Below, one piece after another: positions 21,116 to 32,228 of a stretch of 64,000 bases of DNA. A program made the translations under genes and the position numbers. The notes beneath the pieces are model-generated. The model was not told the origin of the DNA. It ran no database searches and saw only the letters and a program-made list of their open reading frames with translations. Source of the DNA: Botryosphaeria dothidea (lineage: Eukaryota; Ascomycota; Dothideomycetes; Botryosphaeriales; Botryosphaeriaceae); NCBI GenBank assembly GCA_011503125.2, contig WWBZ02000009.1, forward strand, positions 434,001 to 498,000. The letters run 5' to 3'. Each line of letters begins with the position of its first letter. The stretch's first letter is position 1.

Positions 21116-22793
21116 TCACACCAGCGGCACCAGCTCCTCGCCCGCCCGCCTCACCATATCCTGCCAGCTCTCCACCTCGGCCCCCTCGCCCCGCGCGCAC
21201 GCATCCCGCCGCGCCCAAAACTCCAGCACCACCCGCTCCGACGCGCGACTGTTGTTCAGCTCGAGCAGGTGCAGCGCGCGCCACTTGGCGCGCAGGAAGT
21301 GCCGCGCCTCGCGCGCGTGCACCTCCGCCCCCAGCACCGCCAGCGCCCACCCGAGGTTCGACAGCGGGCCCGACGCGTCGTGCACGTGCAGCAGCAGCGC
21401 GTGGCGGAAGACCTCGGCGGCGATGATGGCGGCGCGCGGCGCGGAGGGGTGGGTTGGCGTGAGGGCGGTGTGGGGCGCGGCGCAGGAGATGGCGAAGGTG
21501 ACGGGCGCGCTGATGCTGAGGGAGGCGGTGAGGACTTGTTCTTGGAGCAGCGAGGCGCGGTGGAGGAGCTCGGCGCGGTGGTCGATGTGCGGGGTGGCGG
21601 CGGGTGGGTTTCTGGCGAAGCTGGAGAGCTGGGCGGCTTTGAGCTGTGGAGTGGGTGAGCGGGCTGGAGTGGTTTGGGGGTGGGGGAGGGGGGTGCGGAC
21701 CATCAGTTTTGGGAGGAGGACGGAGCATCCCTGTGTTTGGGCTTAGCACTTGACAGTCTGTCGGTGGGTGAGGAGCTTACGAAGAAGGGGTCGATGGCGT
21801 GGTTCTGTCCGAGATCAAGCCAGGGTTCAATCTCGGGCAGCAGGCATTCTCCCATGTTCATTGCCAGCTGCGTCTCGATCAGTGCAATCCAAGTCTTGAA
21901 GAATGGATGCAACTCGGAAGTGTCACGTTGAGAGCGTATCCATCCTGCTATTCCGCGGTAGTGGATTTTCCAATTACTCGAGCCGTTGAACACCTGTCCA
22001 TTTAGTGCGGGAGATTCATTGAAAGTGTTGCTGTAACTGTAAGCTTACCTCATACGAAGTCAGACACAACATGGTTGCAAGAGCCTGCTCCCCTTTGGCC
22101 GCCTTCGGTGCTTGAAACTGTTCCTGAAGATGCCGCATGGCCTTCCGTAAATACTTCTTGGACTCGGTATCTTTCACTTTGAGCCACTTGCTGCGATGGC
22201 TGGCTGCGACAGCAAGCATAGAATTCAGCAGCGCCGGGTGTTCGAGAGCCATGGAAACCAGCATGCGGTATCCGTTTTCTTTGTAGTCAACGGCGAGTGC
22301 TATCTTGGCAATTTCATCTGCCATCCATCAGCACTTTGCAAATGGAAGAAAAGAAGACACCAGCACCTGTCCAGTGTCGAAGCAGTAAGCGTTCGGCGGC
22401 AACGAATTGGATTGGATCCACGTGCCTCGGCAGCGAAGTGGAATACATCACTATAGAAAAGCATTAGCAGCCATGGAAAAGGCTTGGACTGATCATCGGT
22501 GCACTCACGGCTTGCTCTCCGCCGTCGTTCGGCTGCACGTCGTGCATGACTGGCTACCATATCGGGCCACCGCACACGGACGCCGTAGCCGGCGCATGAC
22601 AAACCGGAGGAGAGACACATAGAACAGCCTTCGTAAAGCATTATTAGCCGTCATGGACGATTATGAAGAGACGTTTGGTACCCGGAAGTGATTCATCACA
22701 GGCCAATCCTCTCTCGGTGCATGTCCAGCATGCCCCGCTGCTCTCAGCAATGCAGGCGGCTGGAAATCTCAGCTCAACGCCTAGAGCAGACAT
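21116..22793 (-). CDS. Zn2Cys6 transcription factor (TF1)
   Basis: Six exons, complement(21116..21730, 21781..21993, 22049..22317, 22367..22450, 22509..22628, 22682..22793), 470 aa; every phase closes. The binuclear cluster spans the first intron: CWTCTERGLAC then CSMCLSSGLSCAGYGVRVRW, giving C-x2-C-x6-C-x6-C-x2-C-x6-C. It is followed by a basic linker (RRAAERRRRAS) and a Fungal_trans_2-type (PF11951) region: VAAERLLLRHW, ALEHPALLNSMLAVAASH, LATMLCLTSYE, HPFFKTWIALIETQ. The cluster lacks the usual basic residues between Cys2 and Cys3 (TERGLA), so DNA contacts may differ. Divergent from TF2 across 271 bp. Likely local regulator of the 20-34 kb cluster, by position only. Confidence 0.87.
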
Positions 22794-23064
22794 GTATGAA
22801 ATGCGGCAAGATGGTTGTGGGAGTCAAGAAATCCGGTGCGGAGTAGCGGACTTTTGCGGAGGGTTTGCTGCAGCAGCTTATCGGGCGGTGCCAGATAAGC
22901 TGGTGGTTTATCAGCAGGTGGGAGCTGCAGCGGAATTGCCGCCACAATCCCTGCAAGCCACTGTGAGGCTTATATGTACCCCGCATTGCCCATGTCCTTA
23001 TTCTGTCTCCTGTAGCCGAGCATTTTTCTGCCCCTTGTCTTTTAGAGTTTCGTACATTCTCAAC
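22794..23064. promoter_or_regulatory. Divergent promoter between two Zn2Cys6 regulators
   Basis: 271 bp separating the start codons of TF1 (minus) and TF2 (plus). It contains paired GATAAGC/GCTTATC-type motifs around 22878-22898 (GCTTATCGG and AGATAAGCTGG), which resemble GATA-factor sites used in fungal nitrogen regulation. Function inferred from motif and context. Confidence 0.4.
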
Positions 23065-25421
23065 ATGTCTCGAGAAGGCAAGAAAATCACTTATGCGTGT
23101 GAAATGTGCCGGAAGCGAAAGGCGCGTATTTTCATGGTATCCATTTTCTGCTTGTCCATTGACAGATATGCCAGGCGCGCTGCAGCGGTGTTGCTCCTTG
23201 CACTTCTTGTCAAAGGCATGCCTTTAGTTGCGTCTTTGACAGAAACCGCCAACGACGAGGCCCGCGGGGTCCACGGCAGAAGAATCTGAATGGGCCAACC
23301 CAGGTCACGGAATCCCCTCAGACCGGGCCACGACAGTCTACGTGTCCGCATGAAGACACCGACGCTGTTTCGAAGAATACCGAGAAAAATGTAGCAGCTT
23401 CGTTCGCTGACGCTTCTGTCCGGTCCGAAGTTCAAGACGCGTTGCCGAGCATGTGTGTGGACATCTCCTGCTCATGATAAATGGACGCTCATAACCTGAC
23501 TCTTTCCATGCAGAAAATCACTAACCAAAAACGAGCAGCACCACTTACTGCAAGTCTTTGAAACGCATGCAAATACGCAACAGTTCCCAATCGTCCCCGT
23601 GCATCTTCTCCACTCCTGGATCACAACAAGAACATGCCCAGAATTTCTTTTCTTGGCGATATATGCCTGCGGAGCACGCTGCTCGTCCAAAAAGTTGCGA
23701 AATTATCAGAATACTCACTCCGCCGAGTCGCAGCTTTCTCTCAAAGCTCGTCAGAAGATGTGCGAGGTAAGAGAAAACAACTGCCTGGCCCACGTATTCG
23801 CTTATTGCGTCTTGGGATTCATCGAGTTTCGCAGAGGATTCGGAGCTCAAGCCTGGTGTGACACAGGTGAGTCAAGCTATTGGCTGGAGAGAAACGCTAG
23901 CACTGCTGATACGGAATTGCTCAAAAGCTGCTGCAAATGCCTTGGTAGAGATATGCAGAGTTCGCGGGCTGCCTGAGAGCTCGCAAGTTTCTGGTCTCAA
24001 GCATGCGATTGCTTACCTCGAGATGATAACCGCAATGTATTCCTTTGGACATCCTTCCATCTGCATTACCACACATATGGACTCAGAGGATTTAGAAGAT
24101 TCTGTCCTCCGACGAATTTGTAGATTGCTCAAGCTCTCTTGCAGGATTCGAGACTTCTGGGCTCAGCCAGCTCACATCACCCACGAACTGCGGCACTGGG
24201 ACTACGATTCCAAATTCATGGACCTGAAGCATGAGTTGGACGAAAGCCTGATCCGCCAGCCAGACGATCTACGTTTCAGCTCTTCAACATTATTGGATAA
24301 GCTTGACCAAGAGCAAGGTGTCGGCGAGTATCTGATCTGGCCTCTAGCTTGGCATTTTGCAGTAATACTGCTTAACCGCGTGTTTCTTCCAATAACGAAT
24401 AGCGACAACCGGCAATATGAAGAGAATATCAACTACCCTGGAGCACCAGATATGTTTATTCAGGAGCGCCTCTCTGCTTTAGAGTCTTCCGCAACAGCCA
24501 TATCGATAATTTGTAGCGATGTGGTTGCCTGCGGCCGTCTCTTCATGGTATGGGAATCTATCTCAGCTGAAACGGAGAAGTTCTGACATTAATCCAGCCC
24601 CCATTCCTTGGCTATTGTGCTTTACAAAGCTCTCTGGTGCACCTGAACACCATTCGAAGACAAAGACAAAACGAACATACCGAGACACTCGAGAACTTGA
24701 AGATGAATTGCACACTACTTACCGGTATGAGACGAATCTACAGACCCGCGGAACTCCGGGTTAGTGCATATTCTGTTTCCTGATAAGTTCAAGCTCACAC
24801 AGATTGCAGCTCAACCAATTGATGGATATCGTGGACCCCAATGTCCATTGCGCCGAGGAGAAAGACAACGGAACTCTATTTCAGGACTATTTCGCACGGT
24901 TCAAAGATATACAAGAGGTTCCGTTCCTCCAAATGGACTTCCTGACCGACGCATCTGCTAGTAAACACGCCAGGGGACACATAGCCGAGCCCATTGAGCC
25001 CATGCTTATCCAGTCTCAGCAACCGAGACCAGACAACGAGGAACTAAATGAAAGGGACGGATGGATATCTCAATACCGTCTCGATCTGGAAGATTAAATG
25101 TCTGACAACAGTGACAGGAATGAAGCCTGTGTAGAGATGGAGCCATTGGGAGACCCGCTCATTCTCTACCAAGGCGGCAACCACACATTCTCGAGCAACA
25201 CGGATGAACCGTCCACTTTACTAGACTCTGATCAAACGTCTCACTTCCATGGATGGCAGCCAGAGCAACACAACGGAAGCACCATCAATTCATCAGACGG
25301 CAGCTCCACTGACGACGGGCAAATCCCTCAACAAGACTGGGCCGCCACCTCCATAGACCTCTTCCTCTCCGACCCCTCCTGGGACATCGAAGCCGCCCTC
25401 TTCCCCACCCCGACCCTCTAA
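23065..25421 (+). pseudogene. Zn2Cys6 transcription factor (TF2), apparently interrupted
   Basis: Exons 23065..23125, 23166..23452, 23514..23866, 23928..24547, 24598..24759, 24810..25097, then an in-frame continuation to 25421. The zinc cluster is ACEMCRKRKA joined to ICQARCSGVAPCTSCQRHAFSC. The body carries a fungal-specific TF domain (FLFLAIYACGARCS, ITAMYSFGHPSICITTHMD, WPLAWHFAVILLNR). Two oddities exist. First, the only possible first intron (GTATTT to GACAG, 40 nt) joins exons one base out of frame, exactly between Cys2 and Cys3. Second, exon 6 ends in a TAA at 25095..25097, but the same frame reopens at once with an acidic 107-residue tail to 25421 that looks like a lost activation domain. 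Otherwise all splice sites are good, so decay is recent, or these are sequence errors. Confidence 0.6.
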
Positions 25422-25433
25422 CACACACGCCTC

Positions 25434-25450
25434 AAAAAAAAAAAAAAAAA
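25434..25450. repeat. Poly-A run (17) between convergent genes
   Basis: 17 A lie in the 37-bp gap between the end of the TF2 tail frame (25421) and the P450 stop codon (25459). Confidence 0.8.
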
Positions 25451-25458
25451 GACAGAAA

Positions 25459-27023
25459 TCACCTCGCCCCCCTCTCTCTCCCCACCACCTCCAACCCATA
25501 CTGCCCCGTAAACCACCGATTCGTAAACCCGACACCCTCCCCCTTCCCCGCCAACTCGAAATCAAACGCCGCCACCACCGCCGCCACGCACCTCGTCATC
25601 TCCACCACCGCCATCCACCGCCCACTGCACGTGTGCGCCCCCGCCCCGAACGCGAAGAAACTCCGCCTCATGCGCCGCAGCCTGCCTTCGTCGCCCGCCA
25701 ACCACCGCTCCGGCACGAACGCGTCCGGCTCGTCGAACACGCGCCCGTCGCGCTGCACGACCCACGGATTGACGCCGACGACGGTGCGCGGGGGCACGAC
25801 GCGGCCGCAGAGGCGGGCCGGCTCGTCGGCGGTGCGTTCCAGCAGCATCCCGACGGACGGGTGCAGGCGCATGGCTTCGCGGATGGTGGCGGCGAGGTAG
25901 GGGAGCGCGGCGGCGTCGGCGTAGCGCGCGGGCGGGTGGGCGAGCAGGTGGATGAAGACGGCGCGCAGGTCGGTCGCGGTGGTGTCGCTGCCGGCGGCGA
26001 TGTTGCCGAAGGCGTGGGTGGTGATGTCGCGGGGCGAGAGGAGGGCCGGGTTGGCGCGGGCGTTGGCGAGGAGGCGGGTGAGGAAGGTGTGCGGGCGGGA
26101 GAGGGTGGTGCCCGTGGTGGGTTCGTCTTCGTCTGCGTCTTCTGGGGCGGCGCGGTGCGTGGCCGCGGCGATTTGGGCGGCGGCGAGCGCGATCATGTCG
26201 TCTTGCGAGGCGCTGGCGGGGCCGAGGAACCAGTTCGCGATGGTGGTGTTGCCCAGGAGGAAGCGGTGCGTCCAGGGGACTTGGCCGAACTGGGAGAGGG
26301 GGGAGGACATGAGTGACGGGTATGGGGGAGGTAGGGGGTGATGCTTACGATGGCCATGTAGTCGGTGAAGAGTTCGATGGTCTTCATCATGCCCGTTTGG
26401 TCGCCTTTGCGGAGGAAGTCCAGGTCCTTGCCGAAGGTCAGGGAGAAGACGGCATCCATGGCGTATCTCTTCAGCAGCTCTCCCAGATCACAAGGGGTTT
26501 GCTTCGCGGCGTGCTCCCCAAGGATCTGGAGCAGCCGGTCTGTTGGGCCGTCGAGCCAGGATTTCATCTGGACTACCGCGTTCATCGAGTACGCGTTGGC
26601 GGCATTGCGCTTCATGCGGGAATGCAGCTCTTTGTCCGCCAACACGAAAGTGTCTGGGACAAGTCCTTCTTCGTCGTAGACGGCCGAGAGCTCGAAGAAA
26701 CGTGATTTGTAGAACTTGGTACCTGCTCCATATATCTGATTTATTTCCTGTGGATCGCTGATGGAGAGCGTGTTGGGTGCGACCCGAACAATGCTTCCAT
26801 ACTTTCGATGGAGGGCAAGGTCATGTTCGTGACTGCGGCCTCGGTAGACCGACCACATGCGGGGGATTGTAGAAATAGAGCGCAGCCATGGCCCGGGGAT
26901 ACGATGGAGCTTGCGTTGATAGCGGTTTGAAAGGAGGTAAACACACAAGGCACACAGCAGAATGACAAAAGGGTGATGTTTAGCAAAGGCCAGCACCGGC
27001 CCCAGAATCTGAGTGGTGGCCAT
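25459..27023 (-). CDS. Cytochrome P450 monooxygenase
   Basis: Exons complement(25459..26289, 26349..27023), 501 aa; the 59-nt intron runs GTAAGC to CCCAG, phase 0. An N-terminal membrane anchor (PFVILLCALCVYLL) is followed by the hinge IPGPWLRSI, the I-helix AGSDTTATD (oxygen-binding A-G-x-D-T-T), the K-helix EAMR (E-x-x-R), PERWL, and the heme loop FFAFGAGAHTCSGRW with Cys ligand. The layout is that of fungal E-class group I P450s of the pisatin-demethylase/CYP57-60 kind. The start at 27023 (MATTQILGP) is the first ATG in frame. It is co-directional with MAO and permease. Substrate unknown. Confidence 0.92.
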
Positions 27024-27423
27024 GGTCGATGCTCTGGCTGCATGTATTGCCTTGAGCAACAGGGAACTCTGTCTGTGAGTGTTCCCCCACTAAATGGTCG
27101 TGAACTTCCCAAGATACCTTGTCGTGCATCATGCTACCCAAGCTTATCGGAAGACCCGTTCTGATGTGAAAGCGGAGGCCCCTCACTGGCCCATCGCATT
27201 TATTCCGCTCGAGCGATACCAACGGACAATTGATAGCGCCGCAAAATGACCGCTTCCCCGCATTCCCAATCGGGTCGGCATGGCGGAGGTTTGGCTGTCT
27301 CCGGCGGACCCATTCCGCCCCCTCGCCTACCCGAAGATGTTTGTCACTGACTCGAACTACAGCATTCCGCACAGCTTGTCAGAGTTCTGCATTTCTAATG
27401 GGAACCTAGTGATTGAAACCAGT
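27024..27423. promoter_or_regulatory. P450 upstream region
   Basis: 400 bp between the MAO stop and the P450 start, both on the minus strand. No clear TATA box; no gene seen. Confidence 0.4.
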
Positions 27424-29068
27424 CTACAGGCGAGGTGCCGGAGAGCCGTTCAGGGCCTCGACGACTGCCAGCGCTGCCTGCGTGCCTTGCTGCACGGCGC
27501 CATCGACCCAGCCACGCCATCCGTCAGACCAATCCGCGCTCGCGAAAAAGATGGAGCCGTGAGGCTTCTGCAGCTCAGCCAAGTATTTGGCCGCATAATC
27601 AGGCTTGAAGAAACACCAAGTCCCCTTCGAGAACTCATCTGCATACCAACCGTGGAAGACCTGAAAGATGTGTCAGTAAACAGTTCGACACATCGACAGT
27701 GACGAACTTACAAGGCGCTTAATCTCCTGGCCCTCGGGAATCATGTGAGCGACCGCCTTTCTCACCGTTTCGACGTCTTCGCCGAGTGGTATTCCGTTGG
27801 GCATGTCTGGTGTTGGCCCGAACAACACCACATGCGTATCGTTGCTGGGGGTCAGATTGTCAGAAATGGCACAGATCATGCCCTCGCCGGGACTGGCAAA
27901 TGAAGTATACGACACGAGATCTGGCCCAGCCACGTCCGCGTGGATCTTGTTCCCGCGATTCGCCTGCCCAATGTGGATGGCCTCTGACTTGAGCGGCGAC
28001 AAGGGCGGTGAGAAGCTGATGTCCGGCAAGACATTCAACGGGATCGTGCAGACGACGCTGCGAGCTCTCCAGCTCTCTGCGCGACGGCACGTCACTTCCA
28101 CTACACCCCCTTTGTCGGTGATAGATGAAACCGGGGTTGAGAAAGAGTAGGACAGACGGCCCGTGGACTTGGCGTGGTCGAATATGCGGCGAGCAAGAGT
28201 GCTTTGCCCGCTGCCAAGACGCGTGCGGAGACCGATGTCATTGAGGCCTGTTGGCGTCCACCCTCCAAGCGCCCACCACCTCATCGCGTCGAGGAATCCA
28301 AGTTGCTCAAGCGGGCCGCCGCCCATCTGGAGAATGATGGCTTCGAGGAGACCGACTTCCTCTGAGGTCAACTGATCATTGATCTGCTGTAGACGGTCTT
28401 TGCACGACAGTTTGTCCCACTTGGCCATGGCGCTGGAATTCCGCATGGAATCAAAGGGATATGGAATGGTCTCCCGAAGAGCAGAGCCATCTACGTCACA
28501 GAAGAGAGACCAGACTTTGGAGAACATTTGCTCCTAACGGCGGATTGGGTCAGCATGAGATAATACGATTGGCTTTTGGTGACTTACTTCTACCTCATGA
28601 CTGATGATCCTTCTCTTCTCCCCCGTGATTAGATTACAGTGGTCTTCTTTACCGCCTGGAGTTTGAGTGACAATGAAGTCATTTTGCAGTCCGTAAAGAG
28701 ACACTTCACGGTAGATGTGAGGCATGTGCCAGTGAATCCATGTACCTCCCATCTCATAGTTGAAGCCGTTGAGCACACCATTCCAGGTGCGACCGCCAAT
28801 TCGGTCTCGAGCCTCTAAGAGCAAGACCCTCCGGCCTGTGAGATATGTTAGCACTAAACAATTTTGATCTGCTGCGGGTTGAGTCACCTTGGGTTGCAAG
28901 ATCTCTTGCCGCAATCAAACCAGCATAACCACTACCCAAAACGATGACGTCAAATATACCTGTCTCAGTCTGAGTGAATGACTGTGCGGGTGTAACAGCC
29001 CCAACGCATGGCATCCCGGTCTTGACGCCGTTTGCCGGCGTCCAATGAATGCCCTCTGCGGTGAACAT
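27424..29068 (-). CDS. Flavin monoamine oxidase (MAO-N-like)
   Basis: Exons complement(27424..27660, 27712..28533, 28588..28835, 28888..29068), 495 aa, the same length as Aspergillus MAO-N. Start MFTAEGIHWTPANG resembles MAO-N. The Rossmann FAD motif is VIVLGSGYAGLIAARDLA (G-x-G-x-x-G), then LLLEARDRIGGRTW, YEMGGTWIHWH, and the C-terminal FASADWSDGWRGWVDGAVQQG, the FAD-contacting block. MAO-N-type enzymes oxidise primary amines to imines, releasing ammonia and H2O2. The MAO-N C-terminal SKL-like peroxisomal signal is absent: the protein ends PAPRL. An unusual Gly-Gly-Gly (LQMGGGPLEQLG) lies near residue 185. Flanked by a permease and a P450 on the same strand. Confidence 0.92.
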
Positions 29069-29678
29069 GATTCCTGTCAGTTGTGATAGCTGCACCGCGG
29101 AACGTGAGCGCTCTTGCTGTTGATAAAGCTCAACAGTCTTTCCGAATAAGGTTGCGGCTGGGCAATCGTGCACTTATAGAATAGATTACGGAGTCAAATG
29201 AGCAGACGAATGGTCCTATCAGCCAACACCTCTGACCATTCTGTACTATTTCGCCGAGATGTATCAGCCCCAACTTGAAGAGTCGAGCGGGAGGATTCCG
29301 GACTCCATGATATCCGTCTGCCGCACGTATCACAATTAATCCGCTTTTCTCCTGCTATTCAACCGGACAAGATTTGCACTGCAATCGGGCTTTCTAGCAA
29401 ATCCTGACATGAGATGTTGAACAAACGTGTTTCTCAGAAGCCCAGTGAGGGAACCAGCCTTGGGAGAAAGAGCACCTCATTTAGCTACGAAACAATCTCA
29501 GAGGTGATTGACTGTTCAGGAATATGATTGACCTACTGAAAGTTGGATCTAAAGACTGCTTGACCAGACAATCGGGTTTCTTCAGGCTACTGCTGTGTTC
29601 CATCCTTTTGCTGTGGCATAACCAGCATCATGATGTTCTCTCATCCACCAGAAACCCATATATCTTCCTGCCGACCAT
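29069..29678. promoter_or_regulatory. MAO upstream region
   Basis: 610 bp between the permease stop and the MAO start. Contains the MAO promoter; no gene recognised. Confidence 0.4.
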
Positions 29679-31831
29679 TTATGCTTCGATAACCACCTGA
29701 TTACCCCCTATACCACCATCACCCTCATCCTTCAACGACGCCCGAGGCGAAACCGACCCACCGGCAACCTCCACCACCGGCCCGTCAAATCTGCCCCGCA
29801 TATACCCAAAATACCACGCCACCCCCATCGCGAGGAACGCCCCAACAATCGCACTCGCGTAATTCCTGCAGCACAGTCAGCCCCGCGATCTCCCTCTCTC
29901 CCCCTCACGGACTCACATGTTCTTCGCACTCGTCGGCTGGTACAGCGGGAAGCACAGGAAAACCCCCGTGAACACCGTCCACGCAAACGCCACCACGTTC
30001 AGCGGCAGCCCCAGCGCCGTGGGCAGCCGCCACGGCCCGTAGGCCAGGGTCCGGTGGCGGGACAGCTTCGCGTGGATGTGCAGCGCGACGACGAGGCCGT
30101 AGCTGAGCATGTACAGCGCCAGCACGCCCGAGATGAGCCCGTAGAAGGCGGTCGTGTTGCCGATGTAGATGGCGCCGATCTGCGTTGCGTGTCAGTCGCC
30201 GTTGCGCGTGAGAGGGTCGTTGGGGGGAAGGGGGGGGGGGGGGGGGACTGTTCACGCACAACCAGCTGCGGGATGGCGGAGACGACGACGCTGGCGACGG
30301 GCACGTCAAGCGAGGGGTGGACGTGGCGCAGCCAGCGCGGGAAGGCGCCGTCGCGGGCCATGGCCCAGAGGGTGCGGGCGCAGGAGCCCTGGGCGTCGAT
30401 GCCGCCGACGAAGGCGAGGTAGGTGGAGAGCGCGGCGAGGAAGATGGCGAGGCCGGCGTTGTTGGTGCTGTTGAAGAAGATCTTGGGGGGCTGGTTAGTG
30501 TTGCCGGCGTTTGGGAGCGGGTGGGGGTGGTGCACCTGGGTGACGGGGCTGACGGGGCCGATTTTGGAGTTGATCACGTCTTCGATGTTGCCGGAGCAGT
30601 AGAGGAGGACTATCAGCCAGGGGAAGGTGATGATGGCGTTGATGAGGGCGGTCCAGAAGACTGTTTAAATCAGCTTTCCGGGCGGTTTTCTGTTGGTCTC
30701 CTGGGAACTCACTGGCTCGGGGAACGCTCTTGCGGACGTGTTGGATCTCCTCTGAGAAGTGGGCGGCTGTTTCCAGCCCTCCGAATCCGAACATAGAGGT
30801 CGAAAGTCCAGTGCAGAAAGCGACGCCGTTGCTGGACCATCCTGAGCTGTTCAGAAAAGTAGTGAATACGTAATCGGCGTTGTGCTTGTCCTTAGTATAG
30901 ACCAGCATGATGATGATCGTGAGGAGATAACCTCCGAGGTGTGTCCCAATTCCTAAGACGAGTCAATAACCTGACGAATAAAATGCTCTGAGAGGCTCAC
31001 CGAATAAGTTCAGAGAGTGAAGTAGTTTCACTCCAAAAATATTTAGGAGAGTGTAGACACTGATTACGGATGCGTATATGATGTACGCATGCCATCTCTG
31101 CGGTTCGTACGAAGATCTACCAAGCGTTACGTATGCTTGCGCCTGCACCGCAACTCCCATAGCGCATGAAGCAGTAGCAAGCCAGGCATAGCAGTAGGAT
31201 AACCAGCCGCCGAGCCAAGACTACAAAATACATTAGCTTTGGGGCTTCTGCGTGTAATTTCTGGCCAACACACTAAAATTGGGCGCTGTCTCGGCGGAGA
31301 TAGCTCTGCAATCCAGTGGTACTGAGCACCAGAAGATGGCCACATACTATATTTTGTCAGCATTACAGTGGAGAGTATTTTCGAACCTCAGCTTTGAAAA
31401 TGAGGGCCTGTTCAAGGCTTGCTTACCTTGCAAGCTCTGCGATTACAGCAGCGACACAAGTCATTGCGATTGCGGTCAGAATGTAGCCATACAAGAGGCC
31501 AACGGGGCCACCAAGGGCCAAGCCCTGGAGAAATGCTGCTACAATGCCTTCCCACTGTCAAAGTTAGAAGCGGACGGACATGAGACGCAGCCAAACGTAC
31601 AGTGCCGCTGATGCAGACAGTAAATCCGAGAGCGCTCCAGAAGTTAAACTTGCGGTGGAACGCCTGGGTCTTCCCGATTGCTTCCAAGGCAGCCCTGTCA
31701 TCCTCGTAAAGAGGATCATGACGGCCTGGGTCAACTGCTTTGTGGAGAGGAGGGTCTGCCAAGGGAGCTGAGCGGTTGTCTTCTGCAAACATCTTCTGCG
31801 AACGGGGATGTGTGGATGTTGTGAAAGCCAT
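29679..31831 (-). CDS. APC-family amino acid / amine permease
   Basis: Nine exons, complement(29679..29865, 29917..30179, 30260..30481, 30536..30660, 30713..30952, 31001..31220, 31274..31346, 31427..31554, 31601..31831), 562 aa; all phases close. The protein has about twelve membrane segments. Family landmarks are FNFWSALGFTVCISGTWEGI near TM1, GPVGLLYGYILTAIATTCVAAVIAELASMWPSSGAQYHWI, GFGGLETAAHFSEEI, and FVGGIDAQGSCARTLWAMARDGAFP. This is the fungal GABA/choline/amino-acid permease group (Uga4/Hnm1-like). The intron at 30180..30259 contains a G17 run. Divergent from the FAD monooxygenase. Next to a monoamine oxidase it likely imports an amine substrate, which is inference. Confidence 0.92.
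30230..30246. repeat. Poly-G run (17) in a permease intron
   Basis: 17 consecutive G within intron 7 of the permease gene (C run on the coding strand), just downstream of the donor GTGCGT. Confidence 0.85.
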
Positions 31832-32228
31832 TGCGTCCCGGCAGGTTGTAATATCCAGCTGATCATGAGAGTCCGTACAGGAAGAGTAGATACGCCAAAG
31901 CTGGTGGTTCAAGGCATATCAGCCAATCAGACATTAATCCGCTGGGGTGGACCGCAAAGGTGGGAAGGGTTCGGGAGCAATTCCGCCCCCAGCCGCCACG
32001 AAATGCTTCGCACACACATCGCCCCTCATCTGCCTCACAAACGCCGCGGCGCAACATGACACTGATAGCGGGGCAAAGGATATGGGCTATCATGTTTCTC
32101 CATTATCGTCAACGGACACCGCGGACCCGTGAGGCCCGTCATAAGAGACGCCGCAGCTGTACATCCAGGCCATAACATGGGCGGCTGAAATCATTCACCA
32201 CGACCATCACAACACCGGTGATCTCAAC
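31832..32228. promoter_or_regulatory. Divergent promoter, permease / FAD monooxygenase
   Basis: 397 bp between two divergent starts. TGATAG and related GATA cores occur (about 32063), which would suit nitrogen control, but this is weak evidence. No gene seen. Confidence 0.4.
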
